A stretch of 64,000 nt of DNA, taken from an uncultured Muribaculaceae bacterium. GTDB lineage: Bacteria; Bacteroidota; Bacteroidia; Bacteroidales; Muribaculaceae. Every line of letters starts with the position of its first letter. The first letter of the stretch is position 1. The stretch lies in the NCBI GenBank assembly GCA_934661195.1, contig CAKUJD010000006.1:1-64000 (forward strand). Direction: 5' to 3'. Under the pieces are notes generated by a model that saw only the letters and a list, made by a program, of their open reading frames with translations, was not told the origin of the DNA and did not search any database. This document shows positions 42,971-50,873 of this stretch, one piece after another. The position numbers were made by a program, and so were the translations under genes.

Positions 42971-43513
42971 TTATGATTTTAATTTGTAACCTAATGCAAC
43001 AACTCTGTATTTTATCGCAGCTACCGAAACATTAAATATTGTAGATAGCTTTTCAATGCTTTTTACACCTGATTCAACAGCCGCCTTAACTCTATCTTCA
43101 GGCATTAGCAGGTTTGCAGCAAATTCATTAGCACTATACTCAATTGAAGTGCTGTCGTTGTTCCTAAAGAATGTAGTATCTTCAAAATCTACATTTTTCT
43201 CTTTGTGCATATAGTAGTGCCCTAGTTCATGAGCGATTGTAAATCGTTGACGTTTTGGATTGTGCATACTATTTACTCCGATTACCCATTGTCCATCAAC
43301 TATTTTTAAATAGCCAGAAATGGATGAATCCATTTGATCATATACAATATTTATATTTTGCCATTTAGCTATTTGTTCAATGTCTACATTACCCCTGCTG
43401 TCAATCCACTTTTTGTTAGTCGCAGTAGATATAATATCATTAACATCTCTTATTAAAATAGGTTCAGAGTAACTGTTATTTGTCACTACAGGTCTTCTTC
43501 CAAACGTTCCCAT
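42971..43513 (-). CDS. ImmA/IrrE-family metallopeptidase
   Basis: The 180-aa product carries the zinc peptidase motif HELGH at residues 95-99 within FTIAHELGHYYMHKE, and the third ligand Glu in YSANEFAANLLMP near 123-135, the hallmark of ImmA/IrrE. These enzymes cleave repressors or antitoxins after a stress signal. There is no fused HTH domain at the N-terminus, although the C-terminal VKSIEKLSTIFNVSVAAIKYRV resembles a helix-turn-helix-like tail. Seven bases separate it from the membrane protein gene and two from the Beta gene. It may be the sensor or switch of this module. Confidence 0.88.
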   Translation of the reverse strand: MGTFGRRPVVTNNSYSEPILIRDVNDIISTATNKKWIDSRGNVDIEQIAKWQNINIVYDQMDSSISGYLKIVDGQWVIGVNSMHNPKRQRFTIAHELGHYYMHKEKNVDFEDTTFFRNNDSTSIEYSANEFAANLLMPEDRVKAAVESGVKSIEKLSTIFNVSVAAIKYRVVALGYKLKS

Positions 43514-43520
43514 AACTAAT

Positions 43521-44027
43521 TTATTCTATTTCTGTTTCACGAGCATTTTCAAGTTCATTTATCCGTGCGCTAAGAGCTTCTAATTCATTAGAATGGTCAT
43601 CTTTACTTACATAGTGAGAGTCAAATTCGCCAGATAATGAGCTGACAATCTCCTGCCTGAATATTTTAGAATCGTTAATGAACTCCTTTACAACTTTCCT
43701 TGTTTCCTTGGCATTATTGTCTCTTATTATTATATAAGATGCTATTGAAAATATAACTAACACAATGCCAACAAAAGTCAACAACACATTATAGAAACTA
43801 ATAACATGGTTCGTGTATTCACTTGGAGTTAATAGCAAGCCACAATCTTCAAGCCTCTTCAAATTTTTTAAGCTCTCTAAAGAAAGATTGCACTTGTCCA
43901 CATCAGAGTTGAGTATATAAATACATTTAAAATCATATATGCCGCAAAACATACCAATGAAGACAAGTAACAAAACTATAATAATAGCCCCTAATGTACC
44001 GCAGATTAAATATTCTTTTAATTTCAT
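43521..44027 (-). CDS. Two-helix membrane protein with cytoplasmic coiled coil
   Basis: The 168-aa product has transmembrane helices at about residues 9-31 and 77-101 and a soluble loop between them with Cys and charged residues. It ends in a charged, coiled-coil-like tail (about 110-168, rich in Glu, Asn, Lys). No enzyme motif is seen. It begins one base after the stop of the cytosine methyltransferase gene and precedes the ImmA/IrrE gene. Membrane proteins in such positions often execute abortive infection or anchor the complex, which is an inference. Confidence 0.7.
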   Translation of the reverse strand: MKLKEYLICGTLGAIIIVLLLVFIGMFCGIYDFKCIYILNSDVDKCNLSLESLKNLKRLEDCGLLLTPSEYTNHVISFYNVLLTFVGIVLVIFSIASYIIIRDNNAKETRKVVKEFINDSKIFRQEIVSSLSGEFDSHYVSKDDHSNELEALSARINELENARETEIE

Positions 44028-44028
44028 A

Positions 44029-45291
44029 TTAGCGTAAAATTAAGTCACCATTAGAATATCTCACAGCCAATCCAATTGCTTTGCCCAAAAGAGGGGGAAC
44101 AGCATTGCCTATTTGAACAAGTTGTTTGTTCTTTGGCCCTTCAAAAATAAAGTCGTCAGGGAATGACTGCAAACGTGCCATTTCTCGTGCAGTCAATACA
44201 CGAGGTAATTTGGGGTGTATGTTAACTCCACCATGATTTTCCTTAATCGTACATGAAGCTTCGTCCCAAGGGCATTTCTTCCACGCATCGGAATAACCTT
44301 TATAAAGGCTCTGCCCCTCTGGTAACTCCAACATACGCTGTGCCATATCTGGGCGGTGCTTGGTTGGCACATGGTTGAAAGCCTTGTTTTCTGGCATTTC
44401 CATCAAATCGGCAATAGCTGCGCCTGTAGTTATGTATTGCGTTGGTTGTAGGATTGGCTTGGGGTGAAAGTTTTTCAAACCTTTGCGATTACCTATAAAA
44501 ATAACACGTTCTCGTTTCTGTGGTGTATAATAATCAGCTGCGCAAAGTGTCATAACATTCATTTCATAGCCAATTGCGTGGAAGTCGTCAATTATTTTCT
44601 TTTCAACAAGCCCGTTCAGCATACTGCGCAATCCCTTTACATTCTCACAAATAACAAAATCAGGCTGTAAATGCTTGACTATTTCAATAAGTTCAAGATA
44701 AAGAGAGTTGCGCGGGTCATCAACAATTCTGTTGCCAGCCATACTGAAGCCCTGACAGGGGAATCCGCCAGCAACAATGTCAAGATGTCTACCATTAAGC
44801 TGCTTCTTAACGGTTTCATAGAATTGCTCTTTGATTTCTGGAGATTTTATATCTCCATTTACAAATGGGTGGTCAAAGTTGCGGCTGTATGTCATACAAG
44901 CTTCCTTGAACCAATCAAGGCCACAAATTCCTTCAAGGCCAGACATTTCAAGACCTTTAGACAAGCCTCCAGCACCACAAAACAAATCAACAAAAGTCAT
45001 TTTGGATTTGCCTGGACTCTGCCACCATTCAGAGATGTCCGCCAAATTTGGTGCTTTGGGCGTATATATTTGTGTAGATGTATCAGGCTCTCCAAACAAA
45101 TTCAATTGAGATGCTTCAACATCCTTTGCCTTACATTGCGCTTGATAATTTTCCAAAGCTTGTTTACTGATAGAATATCTTGTGCCGACTTTGGAACTCT
45201 CAATGTCTCCACTTGCGACTATGCGACGCACGGCTTTTTGGGTGGTTTTAAGAATTTTAGCTACCTCTTGAATACTATATACTGTGCTCAT
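44029..45291 (-). CDS. DNA cytosine-5 methyltransferase with N-terminal HTH
   Basis: The 420-aa product has two parts. Residues 1-55 are an excisionase/MerR-like helix-turn-helix (YSIQEVAKILKTTQKAVRRI). Residues 95-420 are a C5-cytosine methyltransferase: motif I TFVDLFCGAGGLSKG near 98, motif IV GGFPCQGFS near 176-184 with the catalytic Cys, motif VI CENVKG near 217, motif VIII QKRERVIFIG near 260 and motif X QIGNAVPP near 395. It protects host DNA against the partner endonuclease. The HTH could let it regulate its own operon. Its ATG overlaps the endonuclease stop (ATGA), so the two are coupled. Confidence 0.93.
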   Translation of the reverse strand: MSTVYSIQEVAKILKTTQKAVRRIVASGDIESSKVGTRYSISKQALENYQAQCKAKDVEASQLNLFGEPDTSTQIYTPKAPNLADISEWWQSPGKSKMTFVDLFCGAGGLSKGLEMSGLEGICGLDWFKEACMTYSRNFDHPFVNGDIKSPEIKEQFYETVKKQLNGRHLDIVAGGFPCQGFSMAGNRIVDDPRNSLYLELIEIVKHLQPDFVICENVKGLRSMLNGLVEKKIIDDFHAIGYEMNVMTLCAADYYTPQKRERVIFIGNRKGLKNFHPKPILQPTQYITTGAAIADLMEMPENKAFNHVPTKHRPDMAQRMLELPEGQSLYKGYSDAWKKCPWDEASCTIKENHGGVNIHPKLPRVLTAREMARLQSFPDDFIFEGPKNKQLVQIGNAVPPLLGKAIGLAVRYSNGDLILR

Positions 45292-45992
45292 TTGTTGTCT
45301 TTAAAAAGTTCTGGATAGAGTTTTCTCATAACAAAGTCTACGCTTTGTAGTATTGCTTCTTCGCTTAACTTACGAACAGTTTGTATTCGGTATTCAACAG
45401 GATCATATTGGTAACAACCCTTACACCCTAACTCTTCAGTATATTGCTCATCACCTTCATAAAAAGAGTAGGGGTTGCCTGAAATGTTTTTTGCATCCCA
45501 ACGCCTGTCTGTCATTTTGCAAAGTTTGCAAATTTGTCGTTTTATGTCATTAGCGGCTTTACATAGTGGTTGGAAATCTTCAATTTTTTGCGTTGCTATA
45601 TCTGACACTCGCATATCCTCTTTTCTTCCGTCTTTGTGGTCAACTTCTATGATTGTATTTTCAGAACTGCCATTGACACCAAGCATAACACACTTGCGTT
45701 TGCTAATTGCGTCTTTAATGTCTTGTCTTATGTTTTGGCTGAAATGAGCGTCTTCGTTGTATCCCACCAATCTAATAGCAGTAATGGCATTTCCTTTGCC
45801 ATCTCTTTTTACTTCAACTTTATACTTGCGCTGAAGCCTTGACGATTTTCGTCCCCAACTCCAGCCATTACCAAGTACAAGGTCTTTATATTTATCTACA
45901 AATTCAGACGTATAGACCCAACGGCTTTCGCCAGTTTCCTCATTCGGTTTGGCTAATTCCAAGAACAAATCTATTAAATTATTCTTTGCCAT
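45288..45992 (-). CDS. Type II restriction endonuclease, HNH class (ScaI-like)
   Basis: The 234-aa product has an HNH-like catalytic core IEVDHKDGRKEDMRV near residues 115-130, followed by DFQPLCKAANDIKRQ near 140, which supplies the Asn, and a CKLC zinc pair near 155-160. The tail NPYSFYEGDEQYTEELGCKGCYQYDP (key parts: a GDE-YT-ELGC-GC set, 175-200) closely follows enzymes of the ScaI group. An N-terminal helical region probably recognises DNA. The recognition sequence is not deducible. It lies between the two methyltransferase genes, 9 bases after the first. Confidence 0.87.
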   Translation of the reverse strand: MAKNNLIDLFLELAKPNEETGESRWVYTSEFVDKYKDLVLGNGWSWGRKSSRLQRKYKVEVKRDGKGNAITAIRLVGYNEDAHFSQNIRQDIKDAISKRKCVMLGVNGSSENTIIEVDHKDGRKEDMRVSDIATQKIEDFQPLCKAANDIKRQICKLCKMTDRRWDAKNISGNPYSFYEGDEQYTEELGCKGCYQYDPVEYRIQTVRKLSEEAILQSVDFVMRKLYPELFKDNK

Positions 45993-46001
45993 ATAGTTAT
46001 A

Positions 46002-46790
46002 TTATTTTGAAGTTTTCTTAAATACAAAAATATATTCGTGCTTAAAAAGGAAATTATCACTTTTTAAAGCTCTGTACCTCCAAAGAGACTCTATGCCTAT
46101 TTTCGCTCTGTTGCCAACCATATCTTTAACAACTATTCCTTTTAATTTGCAATTAAAGTTACGCTTAATTGCATACATTAAATAGAATCCCAATGGAACG
46201 ACCTCGCTATCTCTATAGATATCGCCAATCACCAGACAAAAATATTTGCCGACTTTTAGGTATTGCCAAACGTTATTCACGGCCTCTATAAATTTTGTTA
46301 TGAAGTCATTAATATTGGTGATGTTTGACAAGTCTTCTTTCTTGTCTGTAAACTGCACAATGTCCAAATATGGTGGGTGTGACATTATTAGGTCTACTGT
46401 CCGTTTTCCTATTTCTTTTAAGTCTGTTTCTATCAGATTTTTGACTTTTTTCTTTGCAAGTATATCACAATTATGGATATAATATTTTATAGGAGAAGTG
46501 GAATCCATTTTAGATTCAACGTGATTGATTATATCATCATTTATATCAAATCCTATATAATTTCTGCCAAGTGTTTCACATTCAAATAAGGTTGTGCCAC
46601 TTCCCATAAACATATCAAGAATCGTTGCATTCTCGTCTGCATATCGGCGAATCATTTGATTGGGAATTTGAGGCACAAAGTTGCCATGGTAAACATTTTC
46701 ATGTTTACCGCCCTTTGCTCTCGGTCCGATAATCCACAGACTATCCGTGTTGATGTCAAGTTCCTTCCATTTGGACTTGTCAAATTTCAT
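46002..46790 (-). CDS. DNA methyltransferase, N4-cytosine / N6-adenine type
   Basis: The 262-aa product has the AdoMet motif DMFMGSGTTLFE near residues 58-69 and the catalytic motif IMSHPPYLDI near 132-141, i.e. an N4/N6 amino-methyltransferase. The His in place of the usual Asp/Ser before PPY is a variant. The order is motif I before IV. A C-terminal segment (GNRAKIGIESLWRYRAL near 220-236) may help recognition. It is the first gene of the R-M operon. Together with the C5 enzyme it suggests a site that needs two kinds of methylation, for example one type per strand. Confidence 0.88.
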   Translation of the reverse strand: MKFDKSKWKELDINTDSLWIIGPRAKGGKHENVYHGNFVPQIPNQMIRRYADENATILDMFMGSGTTLFECETLGRNYIGFDINDDIINHVESKMDSTSPIKYYIHNCDILAKKKVKNLIETDLKEIGKRTVDLIMSHPPYLDIVQFTDKKEDLSNITNINDFITKFIEAVNNVWQYLKVGKYFCLVIGDIYRDSEVVPLGFYLMYAIKRNFNCKLKGIVVKDMVGNRAKIGIESLWRYRALKSDNFLFKHEYIFVFKKTSK

Positions 46791-46794
46791 ATAA

Positions 46795-46941
46795 AATTAA
46801 AAACTCCGATGTAGCATCTGAAGGCGACCAAACCCACACAACTACAAAGGAGTTTTCTTCTAAAAGTTACCGGCACTATTGCCGTTATATGTTCAATTCT
46901 TTGGTCATTTTCAGAATTTAATGCTTCAAGAAGCAAAGTTA
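46795..46941 (-). promoter_or_regulatory. Promoter and structured leader of the R-M / ImmA / Beta operon
   Basis: On the reverse strand TAACTTTG (46934-46941) is a consensus -7 box, though the -33 partner is weak. The leader of about 140 bases holds a small CGGCA/TGCCG hairpin near 46870-46890. A larger one next to the gene pairs AAAACTCC with GGAGTTTT, with TGTAG/CTACA inside (about 46800-46858). The second ends in a T-rich stretch a few bases before the start codon and could attenuate transcription or mask translation. The rest of 46790-47121 is AT-rich and empty. Confidence 0.5.
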
Positions 46942-47121
46942 CGAATTTTTACGATAGCGTGGTTTACTTCTCCATTAAAAAGTTATAAACACTATCATTC
47001 ATCACTTTCATCACTTTCATTTCTCGCCGCAAAGATAGTATATTACCTGTGCAATACTAATGCACACACATATATAATTATGTTAATAATTTGGTTGTCA
47101 AAATAATTATTGCTTGACAAT

Positions 47122-47152
47122 TTTGCCTAATGTCAAATTATTGCTAACTTTG
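47122..47152 (+). promoter_or_regulatory. Promoter of the AbiF-type RNA/gene unit
   Basis: TTTG (47122-47125) and TAACTTTG (47145-47152) are 19 bases apart, a perfect consensus. Transcription should start near 47158-47160, directly before the hairpin RNA. Confidence 0.88.
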
Positions 47153-47157
47153 CGCTC

Positions 47158-47217
47158 AATATGACCTCCCACGCTTCTCGTTAGATCAGCGCACCCGGGG
47201 AGGTCTTCGAGTTTTAT
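47158..47217 (+). ncRNA. Small hairpin RNA preceding the Abi_2 gene
   Basis: Between the predicted start of transcription and the ATG lies a compact structure: GACCTCCC (47163-47170) pairs perfectly with GGGAGGTC (47198-47205) around a 27-base loop, and a short U-rich tail leads to the gene. HEPN-containing AbiD/AbiF genes have been reported to be preceded by a conserved small structured RNA that acts as an RNA antitoxin. Position, size and the closing stem fit that here. Exact ends are not known. Confidence 0.65.
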
Positions 47218-48168
47218 ATGGACTATACTAAACGACCACTTACATTGCAACAGCAAGTTGCAAAATTGAAGAGCCGTGGATTGCAGATTGATGATGAGCA
47301 ACTTGCGGCACGTTACTTGTCAAATATCAGTTATTACCGTCTAAGGGCATACACATACCCATTTCAAGACAATGTGAATTCCGAAGCAGACCATAAGTTT
47401 ATTAGAAAAGATATTCATTTTTCGGATATAATCGACTTGTATTGTTTTGATCGACGGTTACGCTCATTGATGTTCAATGCCATTGAGAAAATTGAGGTTG
47501 CCGTGAGGGCTAAAATTGTGCAAGCGTATTGTGAATCAACTGGAAGTAGCCATTGGTTCACCGATAGAAGCCTGTATAAGGACAAGGAAATCTTAGACAG
47601 AAACAGAAACCGCATATCGGCTTTTGATGCCTTGATGAAGGATATTGAAGGTGAAATTAAAAGAAGCAATGAAGATTTCATCAAACATTATTACAGCAAA
47701 TATGATAATCCTCCGATTCCTCCCGCTTGGATGACGCTTGAAGTGCTGTCGCTTGGCACGTTGAGTAAAATGTACCAATTACTGAAGAAATCTCCACAGA
47801 AAAAAGCAATAGCCAAAGCATTTGGACTGAATGATGACCGAGTGTTTGCCAATTGGCTTCATGCGATAGCTGTTTGGCGTAATTGCTGCGCACACCACAG
47901 TCGTGTATGGAATAGGCGATGCATCATAAATATTACCATGCCCAAGAATGCAGACAATCCTTTCCTTGACAGACAAACTTTGTCCTCAATCCACCCTAAT
48001 AAAGTTTTCACGGTGCTTTGCTGCATCAAATATATCAGCAACATCATCAGTCCTGACAGCGATATAAAACGAAAAATTCTATCCATAATAGGGGATGGAG
48101 GGAATTTGCTTAATCTCCAAGAAATGGGGTTCCCACGTAATTGGAAACTTCTTGACGTATGGAAATAA
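47218..48168 (+). CDS. Abi_2 family abortive-infection protein (AbiD/AbiF, HEPN)
   Basis: The 316-aa product starts with KRPLTLQQQVAKLKSRGL and the SYYRLRAYTYPF block (residues 37-49) that define Abi_2. The HEPN ribonuclease motif R-x4-H is RNCCAH at 221-226, followed by SRVWNR. A conserved PPAWMTLEVLSLGTLS lies near 168-183. Abi_2 proteins cut RNA and stop phage growth by halting the cell. The gene has its own promoter and leader RNA, faces against the phage operon, and its stop codon lies three bases from the terminase stop. It is therefore a self-contained cargo cassette placed exactly behind terL. Confidence 0.93.
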   Translation: MDYTKRPLTLQQQVAKLKSRGLQIDDEQLAARYLSNISYYRLRAYTYPFQDNVNSEADHKFIRKDIHFSDIIDLYCFDRRLRSLMFNAIEKIEVAVRAKIVQAYCESTGSSHWFTDRSLYKDKEILDRNRNRISAFDALMKDIEGEIKRSNEDFIKHYYSKYDNPPIPPAWMTLEVLSLGTLSKMYQLLKKSPQKKAIAKAFGLNDDRVFANWLHAIAVWRNCCAHHSRVWNRRCIINITMPKNADNPFLDRQTLSSIHPNKVFTVLCCIKYISNIISPDSDIKRKILSIIGDGGNLLNLQEMGFPRNWKLLDVWK

Positions 48169-48171
48169 CGA

Positions 48172-49794
48172 TTACAATACTCCTGAAATATTTATAGTTA
48201 GGGTTTCTCTAAACGGGAACTTTTCGCAGCCGATATAGAGTGTGTCGAACGCATCGGTGCCGTCGGTGCGATGCTGTAATAAATCCTCTTCGCTTTCGGC
48301 GAGCTTTTCACCGCCTTTGTCCTTGCGGAAACCGTTGCGGCCACGGCTCACGCCGGCTGACTGAATGGCAAGGATTAAGTCATCGTTGTTTTGGCGGTTG
48401 AAGAACGGCATCAGACGTTGCTTGCCGGCGAATCCCTGGTTGATGAGCAGATACTTTTCATCGTGGCGCATAGGGTTGCCGATATATACCGCCTCCACAT
48501 GCCAGCCGTGGCGTTCAAACTCGTGAATTACCACCCAGCGAAAATCCTGTTCGTTGACGGCATAGTTCGAGCCAAGAGCGGTGGCATCGTAGTAAAAGAC
48601 CACCGTCTTGCAGCGATGCTCCGCATAGTAGGAGCAGAAGTCATCAACGAGTGCCGGTATCTTGCGCTCGAACTTCACATAGAATGATTTGATGACGTTC
48701 AGCCGTCTGCCATCCGGCTGACCGGCAACAATCCAGTTGATGTTGGCGTTATAGTCCATACCAATGCAGATGGGTGCGTCAGGGTTCACGTCCTTGTCGG
48801 CACGAGCGTTGAGCGTAGAGAAATCGTAGTCATAGCCGAGCGTGTCGAGGTATTGGTTGTCGTTGGCATCATACTTGTGTCCCTCACGCATCGAGGAATA
48901 GAAGCCGTCTTTGGCAATGCCTATCCGCTGACAAAGGATAGAGGTTTGGAACGTCAAGGGCGTGAGGTCGCGCTTCATCTGCTTGATGTAGTTCTCGCCA
49001 AGCAACTGCAGATTCTCGATGCTGCTGTATTCCTTGTAATAGACAGCAACCGACCGCATCTGATTTAAGTTGCGGTCAAGACGGCGCAGATAATTTTTGA
49101 GATATGGCGGAACAGCCTCGCCTTTGGCGGAAAGCATGCGGACATGACTTTTGATGCGCCATATCTCATATACCGTACCCTCAATGGTGCGTATAAGGTC
49201 AGCGTCCATCTTGTCGCGGTAGTGCAGAAACCACGAGCCTTTCTGCGTCTGTGGCATATCCGACAGCACCATCATCGAGTGATTGAACGAGTGCTTGCCG
49301 AAGTGGCTCTTGATGCCGCCATTAGCCGGCAGCGTCTCGTCTTTCAGTTTCTGGTAGTCGATGAACTTCGCCTCGTCAACGAGTAGCCAAGAAAGCGTCA
49401 GCGAGTTTGACGAGCCCGGACGGTCTTGCGAGATGATGACCGCACACGAGCCGTTGTAGAACAATATGACGTGTTCATAGTCGTTAGGCTCGATAATCGG
49501 GCGTTTGAACGACTTTGGCGGACGGCGACCGACCACATAGTGCAGTCCGTTAAGATATCCCCAACGCTTCCACGCTGCGAGCAGACCGGGAATCGTGTTT
49601 GTCAATCCGTGCTTGAAGGTAGGCACAACGATGCCACCGGTAGATCCGGGCATACGCTGCATATTGCGCAAGGCAAACGGAGCCGCTATGCTGTCCGTTT
49701 TCCCTGTACGTCGTCCGGCGACAATGACCGTGGTGTTCGCACCAATCAACTGCGTAAGCCTTTGCGGATTATTGAAGTAAATCTTCTTTTCCAT
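48172..49794 (-). CDS. Phage terminase large subunit
   Basis: The 540-aa product packages DNA into the head. The ATPase has Walker A VAGRRTGKTDS at residues 25-35 and Walker B SWLLVDEAKF near 131-140, and a coupling segment follows. The nuclease domain has the acidic residues of an RNase H fold in GMDYNANIN near 345, FYYDATALGS near 402 and HRTDGTDAFDTL near 510. Length and domain order are normal. Upstream are two small-subunit-like genes. The portal gene, normally next, is displaced by about 10 kb of cargo. Confidence 0.94.
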   Translation of the reverse strand: MEKKIYFNNPQRLTQLIGANTTVIVAGRRTGKTDSIAAPFALRNMQRMPGSTGGIVVPTFKHGLTNTIPGLLAAWKRWGYLNGLHYVVGRRPPKSFKRPIIEPNDYEHVILFYNGSCAVIISQDRPGSSNSLTLSWLLVDEAKFIDYQKLKDETLPANGGIKSHFGKHSFNHSMMVLSDMPQTQKGSWFLHYRDKMDADLIRTIEGTVYEIWRIKSHVRMLSAKGEAVPPYLKNYLRRLDRNLNQMRSVAVYYKEYSSIENLQLLGENYIKQMKRDLTPLTFQTSILCQRIGIAKDGFYSSMREGHKYDANDNQYLDTLGYDYDFSTLNARADKDVNPDAPICIGMDYNANINWIVAGQPDGRRLNVIKSFYVKFERKIPALVDDFCSYYAEHRCKTVVFYYDATALGSNYAVNEQDFRWVVIHEFERHGWHVEAVYIGNPMRHDEKYLLINQGFAGKQRLMPFFNRQNNDDLILAIQSAGVSRGRNGFRKDKGGEKLAESEEDLLQHRTDGTDAFDTLYIGCEKFPFRETLTINISGVL

Positions 49795-49827
49795 AATAAT
49801 CAGAAGCCTGTTGCGTTAAATAATAAT

Positions 49828-50010
49828 ATGAAAGTATTCATCATATCAGGTGTAGTAACGTTCTTGACAGCAATCTTCACATATCGCAGAATGGAAGCAG
49901 TTGTCGAGAAGAAGAAAGCTGGTTGGTGGATTGGCTACAAGTGCATAACACTCGTTTACCTTGTACTATTCGTCTTGCTTGTCATTATTATTGATACTTT
50001 GTGGAAATAA
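49828..50010 (+). CDS. Doubtful small membrane protein on the forward strand, 60 aa
   Basis: From ATG 49828 the frame predicts two hydrophobic helices (IISGVVTFLTAIF and CITLVYLVLFVLLVIII) joined by a Lys/Trp-rich loop, a topology common for tiny phage membrane proteins. It starts in the gap between the terminase genes but overlaps the 3' end of the 49966-50601 gene by 45 bases on the opposite strand. No promoter of quality is seen. Confidence 0.35.
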   Translation: MKVFIISGVVTFLTAIFTYRRMEAVVEKKKAGWWIGYKCITLVYLVLFVLLVIIIDTLWK

Positions 50011-50601
50011 AAGGTCAAATTCCAAGTCAGCCTCCTCAAACTCCACATCTTCAATGTCGAGCGTTTCAGCGCGGTATTTGGCAATCATATCCGAAATTTT
50101 CTTTTGAATGTTCGGTATCGGCTTGATGCCGAGAGCAGATGGGTCGGAAGTGGCGACAAACGGCTGCACCACAATCATTTCATAAGGGACAGCCTGCTCG
50201 TCCTCCAAATCCACACGGTTGTATTTGGCGTAAGAAGCGGCAGCGCGCTCCATCGTCTTGGTGTCCTTGCGCTTCTGAGCCATCTTGTAGGTGTTCATAA
50301 TCATCTCGTTGAACCGCCAGCGGTGGAAGTCACGGTTTGAAGAAGCGAGGAGCGGCAGAAGTGTCTTGACCACAGCGAGGTCGGAATAAGCGGTGACCTT
50401 GGAAACATCATGGCGTTGCAGCAGCTCAACCACAAACTCGCGGTCAGTGCTGTCGGGATTTGAGATAAACCAACAGTACATTTCGCGCACACGAAGAACC
50501 TTATCCACAACAGACTGCGGATAATTCTCACGCAACTCGTCCTCTTTCGTGAAGAGGTCGGTGCGGCATACTTCAAGCGCGCTTGGTGTGGGCATTGTCA
50601 C
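49966..50601 (-). CDS. Terminase small subunit-like protein
   Basis: The 211-aa product lies two genes upstream of the terminase large subunit. It is helical, with an N-terminal region LRENYPQSVVDKVLRVREMYCWF (residues 23-45, split into two helices) and a DVSKVTAYSDLAVVKTLLP helix-turn-helix-like unit near 69-87. It has a central KDTKTMERAAASYAKYNRVD stretch typical of small terminase proteins of Bacteroidales phages, and an acidic C-terminus (IEDVEFEEADLEF). It probably binds the packaging site. Confidence 0.65.
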   Translation of the reverse strand: MTMPTPSALEVCRTDLFTKEDELRENYPQSVVDKVLRVREMYCWFISNPDSTDREFVVELLQRHDVSKVTAYSDLAVVKTLLPLLASSNRDFHRWRFNEMIMNTYKMAQKRKDTKTMERAAASYAKYNRVDLEDEQAVPYEMIVVQPFVATSDPSALGIKPIPNIQKKISDMIAKYRAETLDIEDVEFEEADLEFDLLFPQSINNNDKQDE

Positions 50602-50873
50602 TCGTCATCTTCCATGTCAAGCAGATTGCGGTGAGCATTCTCAATGGCAAGCGGCGAGCCGACCTGTGCAAGCATCATTTCCTGTGAGTGGAGTTTCACC
50701 TTAGATGCAGCCTTGCCACGTCGGTACGCCTTGCTCACATCGCTTGTGCGGTCGGCAATGTCGTCGCGCAGCACATCGGCAGGAATATCAAGAATCACCG
50801 CCATGTCGGATATTTTGAGGTAGATGCTCGCAAACTTCTCAATCTGCTGTAATGCGTTGGTTGAATAATTCAT
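50598..50873 (-). CDS. Small DNA-binding phage protein, terminase-associated
   Basis: The 91-aa product contains a helix-turn-helix-like element (ISDMAVILDIPADVLRDDI, residues 21-39) and a conserved tail AYRRGKAASKVKLHSQEMMLAQVGSPLAIENAHRNLL (key part GSPLAIENA). Such short HTH proteins sit just before terminase genes in Bacteroidales prophages and may be a terminase subunit or its regulator. Its start overlaps the PLD-like gene by 35 bases and its end overlaps the next gene by four. Confidence 0.65.
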   Translation of the reverse strand: MNYSTNALQQIEKFASIYLKISDMAVILDIPADVLRDDIADRTSDVSKAYRRGKAASKVKLHSQEMMLAQVGSPLAIENAHRNLLDMEDDE

